Shown here: piece by piece, positions 52,578-59,865 of the stretch | Layout of the letters: the number at the start of each line of letters is the position of its first letter | Numbering within the stretch: the stretch's first letter is position 1 | DNA from: CAVRZY01 sp963725415 | GTDB lineage: Bacteria; Acidobacteriota; Terriglobia; Bryobacterales; Bryobacteraceae | Assembly (NCBI GenBank): GCA_963725415.1 | Contig: CAVRZY010000120.1 | Location: 1-64,000 of the forward strand | Reading direction: 5' to 3' | DNA: 64,000 bases | Notes under the pieces: generated by a model | Databases searched by the model: none | What the model was told of the DNA's origin: nothing | Seen by the model: only the letters and a program-made list of their open reading frames with translations | Position numbers and translations under genes: made by a program

Positions 52578-55500
52578 ATGCCTGACACCCCGTTCGTCCA
52601 CCTGCATTGTCACTCCGATTATTCGCTGCTGGACGGCGCCTGCGAGATCTCCCAGCTCATGAAGCGGGTCCTCGAGCAGAACATGCCCGCCGTGGCCCTC
52701 ACCGATCACGGCAACCTCTTTGGAGCCGTGCAGTTCTACTACGCCGCCAAGGAGAAGGGGATTCACCCGGTCATCGGCTGTGAGGTCTACGTCTCGCAAC
52801 AGGGGCACAAGCTCCGCTCCGACACCGACCGCTACAACCACCTGATCCTGCTGTGCGAAAACCAGGACGGCTACCGCAACCTCATCAGCCTGGCCTCGAC
52901 CGCCTTCCTGGAAGGCTTCTACTACAAGCCCAGGATTGACAAGGACCTGCTGGCCCGGCACTCCAAGGGCCTGATCGGGCTTTCGGCCTGCCTGCGCGGC
53001 GACATCAACGAAACCCTCATGGCGGACCGCTACGAGGAAGGCCGCCGCCTGGCCTACACCTACACCGACCTGTTCGGCCGGGGCAACTTCTTCCTCGAAA
53101 TCCAGGACCACGGCATGGAGCAGGACCGCAAGGTGGTCCCCCCCATGGTTCGCCTCTCGCAGGAGACCGGCATCCCCCTGCTGGCCACCAACGACGCCCA
53201 CTACCTGCGCCGCGACGACGCCCGCTCCCACGAGGTCATGCTCTGCATCCAGACCGGCAAGACCATGAGCGACCAGTCCCGCCTGCGCTGGCCCACCCCG
53301 GAGTTCTACCTCAAATCCCGCGCCGAGATGATGCAGTCTTTCGGCGAACTCGAAGAAGCGCTCGACCGCACCTGGGAAATCGCCCAACGCTGCCAGGTGA
53401 AACTGGAGAAAATCAGCGAGCCCTTCCCCAAGTTCGAGGTCCCCGAGGGCCACACCACCGACACCTACTTCGAGTACGTGGCCCGCCAGGGCTTCGAGCA
53501 CCGCCGGCCCCATCTGGAGGCGCTCCACAAAGCCGGCCGCCTCAAGCACGATCTGCCCCTGTACGCCGAACGCCTGGACCTCGAGATTCGAATGATCCAG
53601 CAGATGAAACTCTCCGGCTACTTCCTCATCGTCTGGGATTTCATCCGCTTCGCCAAGTCCTGCTCCATCCCGGTGGGCCCGGGACGCGGCTCGGCCGCCG
53701 GCAGCCTGGTCAGCTACGCCATGGGGATCACCGACATCGACCCCCTCCAGTACGGCCTGCTGTTCGAGCGCTTCCTGAACCCGGAGCGCATCAGCCTCCC
53801 CGACATCGATATCGACTTCTGCACCCGCCGCCGCGGCGAGGTCATCCAGTACGTCACCGAGAAGTACGGCCGCGACCAGGTGGCCCAGATCATCACCATC
53901 GGCACCCTGGGCGCCCGCGCCGCCATCAAGGACGTGGGGCGCGTCCTGGACATGAGCTTCGGCGAAGTTGACCGGCTCACCAAGATGGTCCCCGCCATCC
54001 TCAACATCTCCCTGCCCGAGGCCATCAAGCGCGAGCCCGGCCTGGAGGAAGCCGCCCGCAAAGACCCCCGCGTGGCCGATCTGCTCCAGACTGCGCAGCG
54101 CCTGGAAGGCATGGCGCGCAACGCCGGGGTCCACGCCGCCGGCGTGGTCATCGCTCCGGTGCCCTTGAGAGATCTGGTCCCCCTGTACCGCACCAACCGC
54201 GATGAGGTCGTCACCCAGTACGACATGGTGAGCCTGGAGAAGCTTTCGCTTCTCAAGATGGATTTCCTGGGCCTCACCACCTTGACCATCGTCGATGATG
54301 CCCTGCGGCTGATCGAGAAGAATCGGGGCCACAAGCTGGTCATCGAGGATCTGCCCCTGGACGATCCACACACCTTCGCCATTTTCTCGAAAGGTTTCAC
54401 CAGCGGCGTCTTCCAGTTCGAATCCGCCGGCATGCGCGACATCCTGCGCCGCTACCAGCCCAGCCGCATCGAGGACCTGATCGCCCTGAACGCCCTCTAC
54501 CGCCCCGGCCCCATCCAGGGCGGCATGATCGACGATTTCATCGAGCGCAAGCACGGCCGCAAGTACATCACCTACGACCTGCCGCAGCTCAAGGAAGTCC
54601 TCGAGGAAACCTACGGCGTCATCGTCTATCAAGAGCAGGTCATGCAGATCGCCAACTGCATCGCCGGCTATTCCCTGGGCGAGGCCGACATTCTGCGCCG
54701 CGCCATGGGCAAGAAGAACGCCGAAGAAATGGCCGCCCAGCGCGAGCGCTTCCTGCGCGGCGCTCGTGAGCGCGGCCATCCGCCCCGCAAGGCCGAGAAA
54801 GTCTTCGACCTCATGGAGCAGTTCGCTGGCTACGGCTTCAACAAGTCCCACTCCGCGGCCTACGCCTACCTGGCCTACATCACCGCCTACCTCAAGGCCC
54901 ACTACCCGCTCGATTTCATGGCCGCCTTGCTCACCTCGGAGACCGGCAACACCGCCAAGATCGTCAAGTACATCAACGAATGCCGGGAGATGGGTATCCG
55001 GGTCCTCCCCCCGGATATTGATTCCAGCGACTGGAGCTTCACTCCGGACGGCGACGCCATCCGCTTCGGCCTGGGCGCCATCAAGAACCTGGGCCAGGCG
55101 GGCGTCGAGGCCATTCTGGCGGGCCGCCGCGAGGTCGAGCGGTTCCGCTCCCTGGACCAGTTCTGCGAGAAGGTCGATCTCAGCGTGGTCAACAAGCGCA
55201 TCGTCGAAAACCTGATCAAAGCCGGCGCCATGGATTCTCTGGGCGCCAGCCGGTCCCGCCTGTTGGCCGCCGTCGAGAGCGCCATGGAGTATGGCCAGAG
55301 AGCCTGGCGCGACCGCCTGCACGGCCAGGCCGGCCTGTTCGCCGCCGCCGGCGACGATCTGGAGCCCTCTGAACGGCCCCTTCCCAACGTGCCCGAATGG
55401 ACCGCCCACGAAAGACTGGCTGGCGAGAAAGAAGTCCTCGGCCTCTACGTCACCGGCCATCCCCTCGAGCAACACCTGGACAGGATCCGCGACCTGGCCA

Positions 55501-56030
55501 GCCACGACAGCGAGACCATCGAGGGCCTCGCCAAAGGCGCCGAAGTGGCCCTTTGCGGCGTGCTCACCAACATCCAGCGCAAGCGCAATCGCGAGGGCAA
55601 GCTGTGGGCCTCCATGCAACTGGAGGACCGCAGCGGCGCCATCGACGCCCTGGTCTTCACCAACCAGTACGACCGCCTGCTTGAGAACCTGGTCGAGGAC
55701 CAGGCCGTCTTCGTCAAGGCTCTGACCCTGCCTGAGGAAAGTGGCCCCCCCAAGATCTCCATCCAGGACATCGTCCCCCTGGCAGTCGCCCGCGTGCCCC
55801 TTCCTACACTCATCTCCATTCGCGTGCCCCTGGGAATCGACACCGCCGCTGCACTCAACGAGTTGTTTCAAAGCAAACCCGGCGAAACAGCCGTCCGGCT
55901 CCGCCTCGAGCAGCCCCGCGATTTCACGGTCATTCTCGATGTCACCCAGAAAGTCCGCCCCGACAAGGAATTCCGTCAGGCCCTAGAGCGCCTCTGCGGG
56001 CCCGACTCCCTCGAGGTGCTCGCAAATTGA
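52578..56030 (+). CDS. dnaE: DNA polymerase III alpha subunit
   Basis: This 1150-residue replicative polymerase starts at ATG 52578 with the PHP domain (FVHLHCHSDYSLLDGACE, ALTDHGNLFGAVQF). The polymerase active site shows GPGRGSAAGSLVSYAMGITD and the catalytic aspartates in LPDIDIDFCTRRRGEV. The finger and helix-hairpin-helix parts have YGVIVYQEQVMQIA, FNKSHSAAYAYLAYITAYLK and GLGAIKNLGQ. An OB-fold (VALCGVLTNIQRKRNREG) lies near the C-terminus. The frame is unbroken over 3.4 kb, in contrast to several neighbours. The upstream open frame adds 35 proline-rich residues and is not favoured. Confidence 0.98.
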   Translation: MPDTPFVHLHCHSDYSLLDGACEISQLMKRVLEQNMPAVALTDHGNLFGAVQFYYAAKEKGIHPVIGCEVYVSQQGHKLRSDTDRYNHLILLCENQDGYRNLISLASTAFLEGFYYKPRIDKDLLARHSKGLIGLSACLRGDINETLMADRYEEGRRLAYTYTDLFGRGNFFLEIQDHGMEQDRKVVPPMVRLSQETGIPLLATNDAHYLRRDDARSHEVMLCIQTGKTMSDQSRLRWPTPEFYLKSRAEMMQSFGELEEALDRTWEIAQRCQVKLEKISEPFPKFEVPEGHTTDTYFEYVARQGFEHRRPHLEALHKAGRLKHDLPLYAERLDLEIRMIQQMKLSGYFLIVWDFIRFAKSCSIPVGPGRGSAAGSLVSYAMGITDIDPLQYGLLFERFLNPERISLPDIDIDFCTRRRGEVIQYVTEKYGRDQVAQIITIGTLGARAAIKDVGRVLDMSFGEVDRLTKMVPAILNISLPEAIKREPGLEEAARKDPRVADLLQTAQRLEGMARNAGVHAAGVVIAPVPLRDLVPLYRTNRDEVVTQYDMVSLEKLSLLKMDFLGLTTLTIVDDALRLIEKNRGHKLVIEDLPLDDPHTFAIFSKGFTSGVFQFESAGMRDILRRYQPSRIEDLIALNALYRPGPIQGGMIDDFIERKHGRKYITYDLPQLKEVLEETYGVIVYQEQVMQIANCIAGYSLGEADILRRAMGKKNAEEMAAQRERFLRGARERGHPPRKAEKVFDLMEQFAGYGFNKSHSAAYAYLAYITAYLKAHYPLDFMAALLTSETGNTAKIVKYINECREMGIRVLPPDIDSSDWSFTPDGDAIRFGLGAIKNLGQAGVEAILAGRREVERFRSLDQFCEKVDLSVVNKRIVENLIKAGAMDSLGASRSRLLAAVESAMEYGQRAWRDRLHGQAGLFAAAGDDLEPSERPLPNVPEWTAHERLAGEKEVLGLYVTGHPLEQHLDRIRDLASHDSETIEGLAKGAEVALCGVLTNIQRKRNREGKLWASMQLEDRSGAIDALVFTNQYDRLLENLVEDQAVFVKALTLPEESGPPKISIQDIVPLAVARVPLPTLISIRVPLGIDTAAALNELFQSKPGETAVRLRLEQPRDFTVILDVTQKVRPDKEFRQALERLCGPDSLEVLAN

Positions 56031-56035
56031 AGATT

Positions 56036-56134
56036 TCGTGCAAAGGCGAAAAGGTTGCGCAAAGGCCGCAAAGCATTTTTATAATATTTGGGTTTCTTTG
56101 CGCCCTTTGCGCAACCTTTGCGTCTTTGCGCGAG
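56036..56134. repeat. Palindromic CTTTGCG-family repeat between dnaE and accA
   Basis: AAGGTTGCGCAAAGG near 56051-56065 is a perfect reverse complement of CCTTTGCGCAACCTT near 56104-56118. The outer arms (GCAAAGGCG and GCGTCTTTGCGC) extend the dyad. An AT-rich loop with TATAATAT near 56080 sits in the middle. A long hairpin is possible in RNA from either strand. Confidence 0.75.
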
Positions 56135-56146
56135 AATTAAGGTTTC

Positions 56147-57007
56147 ATGGAACCCGAACAGACCACCGACCAGCCGGCCGCCGCCGAGCAAGCCCCGCCC
56201 AACATCTCCTGGCAGCGCGTTCAACTGGCCCGCCATCCCAAACGCCCCCACTCGCTCGACTACATCCAGCGCTTGTTCACCGGCTTCCAGGAAATCCACG
56301 GCGACCGCCGTTTCGGCGACGATCCCGCCATCGTCGGCGGGATGGCTTTCTTCGAAGGCGCGCCCCTGATGGTCATCGGCCAGCAGAAGGGCCGCGACAC
56401 CAAGCAGAAGCTCTTCCGCAACTTCGGCATGCCCAAGCCGGAGGGCTACCGCAAGGCCATGCGCCTCATGGAGCTGGCCGCCAAGTTCGGGCGCCCCATT
56501 CTGACTTTGCTGGACACCCCGGGCGCCTATCCCGGCATCGACGCCGAAGAACGCGGCCAAGCCGAAGCCATCGCCACCAACCTGCGCGAAATGTCCCGCC
56601 TGCCCTCCCCAGTCATCGTCATCTGCATCGGCGAGGGCGGCAGCGGCGGGGCCCTGGCCCTGGGCGTGGGCAACCGCGTTTTCATGCTCGAAAACGCCAT
56701 CTACAGCGTGATTTCCCCGGAAAGCTGCGCCGCCATCATCTACCGCGACTCCACCAAGGGCCCCCTGGCTGCCCAAGCCCTCAAGCTGACCGCTCAGGAC
56801 CTCTTGCAGTTGGGCCTCATCGACGCCATCATCCCCGAACCCCCCGTGGGCGCCCATTCCGACCCCGACCAGGCCGCCGAGTTCATCCGCCAGATCCTGC
56901 GCCAGGCCCTGGCCGAGCTTTCCCTGCTGTCGGCCGAGGACCTCATCCAGCAGCGCTGCGACAAGTTCCGCAGAATGGGCAATTTCTTCACGGACGCCGC
57001 CCCCTGA
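56147..57007 (+). CDS. accA: Acetyl-CoA carboxylase carboxyltransferase subunit alpha
   Basis: This 286-residue subunit transfers CO2 from carboxybiotin to acetyl-CoA with AccD, the first step of fatty acid synthesis. Motifs are WQRVQLARHPKRPHSLDYI, GDRRFGDDPAIVGGMA, GQQKGRDTKQKLFRNFGMP, LTLLDTPGAYPGIDAEERGQ, IGEGGSGGALALGVGNRV and YSVISPESCAAIIYRD. The first few dozen residues of many relatives are replaced by a short Pro/Glu-rich N-terminus. It follows dnaE, a common neighbour. Confidence 0.97.
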   Translation: MEPEQTTDQPAAAEQAPPNISWQRVQLARHPKRPHSLDYIQRLFTGFQEIHGDRRFGDDPAIVGGMAFFEGAPLMVIGQQKGRDTKQKLFRNFGMPKPEGYRKAMRLMELAAKFGRPILTLLDTPGAYPGIDAEERGQAEAIATNLREMSRLPSPVIVICIGEGGSGGALALGVGNRVFMLENAIYSVISPESCAAIIYRDSTKGPLAAQALKLTAQDLLQLGLIDAIIPEPPVGAHSDPDQAAEFIRQILRQALAELSLLSAEDLIQQRCDKFRRMGNFFTDAAP

Positions 57008-57102
57008 ACCCGTGCCTCACCACCCCCATTCCGCTTTGCTACCATGTAATTTAGTGAACATTTTTTCCGCTGCTGGCGTCTCATCCTAGAGGAGTTCTGC
57101 GC

Positions 57103-58529
57103 GTGAAGAAGAAATGGAAGATTTGGCTGGCTATCATCGGGTTGGTGGTGATTGCCGTGAGTGTCCTCGCTAGTGTCTCCTACAGCCAGCGCGGAATCGT
57201 CGCCGTGCAGACCGGTCGCGTGGGTCGCCTCGACCTGGCTTCCCTCGTTACCGCTTCCGGCGAGATCAAGCCGCGTAACTACATCAACATCGGCGCCAAC
57301 GCTATGATGCCCTCGCGGCTCACCGAGATCCTGGTCAAAGAAGGGGATCGCGTCCGCAAGGGCCAGCTCCTGGCCCGCCTGGAATCGGTCCAGCCGGAGG
57401 CCGAAGTGGCCGCTCAGAAAGCCTCGCTCAGTTCCTCGGAAGCCGACTCCGCCGCCACCGAGTCCGGCCTCACAGGCCGCCGACGAGAATCTGCACCACG
57501 GCCCAGGCCACTATCGACCGGAGCCAAGGCCGACCTCGAGCAGGCCCGAGCTGGACTTCGACCGCGCGCAGCAGTTTTCCAGGACAAGCTCATCTCCAAA
57601 CAGGACTTCGACGCACGCAAGATGGAATTCGACTCCCGCGTCCGCGGCCCTGCGCGAGGCCGACGCCCGCTGGCTCAGGTCAAGGCCCAGCGCGCCCAGA
57701 TGGCCTCCCAGCTCGCGGCCGCCCAGAAGCGCATCACTCTGTCCCAGGCTAACCTTCGGCGCGCTTCCGACGTCTTACAGAGGACCATTCGCGGTGGCCC
57801 CGCTGGACGGTGTAGTGACCAACCTGCCCGTCCGCGTCGGCGAAACCGTAGTGCCGGGCATCCAGAACTCCCCGTCCAGCCTCATCATGACCATCGCCGA
57901 CATGTCGCTGATCACCGCCGAAGTCAAGGTGGACGAAACCGACATCGTGAACGTGAAGCTGAACCAGGTCGCCGACATCACCATCGACGCCATCCCTAAC
58001 CGCACCTTCAAGGGGCACGTCATCGAGATCGGCAACACGGCCATCCTCCGCTCCACCGGCCTGGCGGCCTCGCAGAGCGCCATCTCCAGCCAGGAGGCCA
58101 AGGATTTCAAGGTGGTCATCGCGCTCGACGAGTCCCCCGGAGGAAATCCGTCCCGGGCTTTCCTGCACCGCCAAGATCACCACCGCCACGCGGGACAAAG
58201 CGCTCACCATCCCCATCCAGGCTCTGACGGTGCGGCAGAAGGGCGATCTGGAGCCGCCCGCCCAAGAGCGGCGTCCAGGCGGCCTCCAAGCCCGATCCGG
58301 CAGCCGAGAAGGCCAAGAAAGAGGAGATCCAGGGCGTCTTCGTCATCCTGGCGACAAGGCCGTCTTCCGCAAGGTGGAGACCGGCATCACCGGCGCCACC
58401 GATATCGAAGTGCTCAGTGGCCTCAAGGAGGGCGAGGAAATCATCACCGGCAGTTACAAGGCCATCCGCACCTTGCGCAATGAATCCAGGATCAGGGTGG
58501 ATAACCAGCCGGTGGCCAAGGCCGAATAG
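57103..58529 (+). CDS. HlyD/MacA-type efflux adaptor, multiple frameshifts
   Basis: Membrane anchor KKKWKIWLAIIGLVVIAVSV is followed by the barrel-sandwich start VTASGEIKPRNYINIGANAM and VKEGDRVRKGQLLARLES. A coiled-coil hairpin (ADLEQARA, DKLISKQDFDARKMEFDS, ASQLAAAQKRITLSQANLRR) then leads to VAPLDGVVTNLPVRVGETV, LITAEVKVDETDIVNVKLNQ and GLKEGEEIITGSYKAIRTL. The order is that of a periplasmic adaptor of a MacB-type system. The reading frame changes at least six times between about 57470 and 58340, so no full protein can be made from this sequence as given. The next gene encodes its ATPase. Confidence 0.82.
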
Positions 58530-58578
58530 ACAAGTTGGACAGGCCCAGGGCCTGTCAGCAGCACGAAAGAGAACAATC

Positions 58579-59316
58579 ATGGCAACAGCAGTCCAAGAAC
58601 AGGCCGAGCGCGGCGAACAACTGAAGCGCGACGGCATCGTCATTCGCACCTACGACCTCTGGAAGACCTACCTGATGGGCGAGGAGGAGATTCACGCCGT
58701 CTCCGGCGTGGACGTCGAGATCAAGCGGGGCGAGTACGTCGCCATCATGGGACCCTCCGGCTCCGGCAAGTCCACGCTGATGAACCTGATCGGCTGCCTG
58801 GACACGCCCACCAGCGGCCAGTACTACATCAACGGCCGCCTGGTCAGCGACATGAACGACGATGAGCTGGCGCGCATCCGCAACAAGGAGATCGGCTTCG
58901 TTTTCCAGACCTTCAACCTGCTGCCCCGCGCCACCGCGCTGCACAACGTCGAGCTGCCGCTGATCTACGCCGGCATGTCCTCGGAGGCCCGCATCGAGCG
59001 CGCCAAGCAGGCCCTGCGCCAGGTGGACCTGCTGGACCGCATGCACCACAAGCCCAACGAGCTCTCCGGCGGCCAGCGCCAGCGCGTGGCCATCGCCCGC
59101 GCCCTGGTCAACAACCCCTCCATCCTGCTGGCCGACGAGCCCACCGGCAACCTGGACACGGCCACCGGCAACGAGATCATGGGGGTGTTCGAACGCCTCT
59201 ACCAGCAGGGCAACACCATCGTCCTGGTGACCCACGAGCACGACATCGCCATGCACGCCCACCGCGTCATCCACCTCCGCGACGGCAAAGTCGAGCGCGA
59301 CGAGCGGATCAAGTAG
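58579..59316 (+). CDS. MacB/LolD-type ABC transporter ATPase
   Basis: This 245-residue ATPase has Walker A GPSGSGKST, Q-loop FVFQTFNLLPRATA, signature LSGGQRQRVAIARALVNNP, Walker B ILLADEPTGNLD and switch His in LVTHEHDIAMHAHR. The N-terminal extension of about 20 residues is lineage-typical. It pairs with the adaptor gene upstream and an FtsX/MacB permease; the only permease here (59866-62298) is on the opposite strand. The system would export peptides, lipids or drugs across the envelope. The frame is intact. Confidence 0.95.
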   Translation: MATAVQEQAERGEQLKRDGIVIRTYDLWKTYLMGEEEIHAVSGVDVEIKRGEYVAIMGPSGSGKSTLMNLIGCLDTPTSGQYYINGRLVSDMNDDELARIRNKEIGFVFQTFNLLPRATALHNVELPLIYAGMSSEARIERAKQALRQVDLLDRMHHKPNELSGGQRQRVAIARALVNNPSILLADEPTGNLDTATGNEIMGVFERLYQQGNTIVLVTHEHDIAMHAHRVIHLRDGKVERDERIK

Positions 59317-59365
59317 AAGCTGCAGCACAGCTTTCGCCCTCCAGTGGGCCTGGGACAGCTTCCTG

Positions 59366-59391
59366 CATGCACGTGCATGTATAATGGCCTT
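59366..59391 (+). promoter_or_regulatory. Palindromic operator abutting a -10 box (leaderless vapB promoter)
   Basis: CATGCACGTGCATG at 59366-59379 is a perfect 14-base palindrome. It is followed without a gap by TATAAT (59380-59385), and the GTG start of the antitoxin lies at 59392, seven bases after the -10 box. This implies transcription starting at or next to the start codon. No good -35 box is seen. VapB-type antitoxins usually repress through such palindromes. Confidence 0.6.
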
Positions 59392-59631
59392 GTGAGAACC
59401 ACCATCGAACTTAAGCCCGAGCACCGAGCCAGACTGCTCGAACTGGCCGCTCGACGCGGCCAGAAGGGTTTCTCCTCCGTCGTCGCGGAAGCAATCGATG
59501 CTTACCTGGAGGCCAGCGCTGAGAACGATCATCTTCGGAAAAAGGCTTTGCAGCTTCGCGGAAGCTTGACCCCCGAGGAGGCGGAGCAGTTCCGCCGCGA
59601 GGTCGCCCAAGTGCGGGACTTCTGGCGATGA
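59392..59631 (+). CDS. vapB: VapB-type ribbon-helix-helix antitoxin
   Basis: This 79-residue protein starts at GTG with RTTIELKPEHRARLLELAAR, a ribbon-helix-helix strand and helix, then RGQKGFSSVVAEAIDAYLE. The acidic C-terminal tail (LTPEEAEQFRREVAQVRDFW) would wrap the toxin. GTG 59392 is preferred because the DNA-binding strand must lie at the N-terminus; upstream codons pass through the promoter. The ATGA overlap with the PIN gene is the standard vapBC arrangement. Confidence 0.8.
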   Translation: MRTTIELKPEHRARLLELAARRGQKGFSSVVAEAIDAYLEASAENDHLRKKALQLRGSLTPEEAEQFRREVAQVRDFWR

Positions 59632-59858
59632 TTGTCGCCGACACCGACGTGCCGACGCTGCCACTCGACCAGGAAGCCGCCGACAGGGCCGCGCAGGTGC
59701 GACGGGATCTGGAACGGGCTGGTCAGGCTATCGGGATGGCAGACAGTCTGATCGCAGGGATCGTGTTGGCCCGCAGCGGGGTTCTGCTGACTCGAAACCG
59801 TCGCCATTTCGACCGGGTGCCCAGTCTCCAGCTTGCCGATCTTCCCGCGTTGCCGTAA
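59628..59858 (+). pseudogene. VapC PIN-domain toxin with internal deletion
   Basis: The protein is 76 residues where VapC toxins have about 130. It keeps the first catalytic strand MIVADTDV, then jumps directly to LPLDQEAADRAAQVRRDLE and the C-terminal half GMADSLIAGIVLARSGVLLTRNRRHF. About 50 residues holding the conserved Glu and helices 1-3 are missing; the join is in frame at PT (about 59652). The N-terminal Asp pair and the later Asp residues remain. The toxin is probably inactive while the antitoxin is intact. Confidence 0.8.
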
Positions 59859-59865
59859 CCATGAG

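Noticed and set aside
52470..55871. A 1133-codon open frame on the minus strand opposite dnaE
   Set aside because: It mirrors the codon structure of the very GC-rich dnaE gene and encodes a repetitive Val/Leu/Gly/Asp-rich string with no domain; dnaE on the plus strand is certain.
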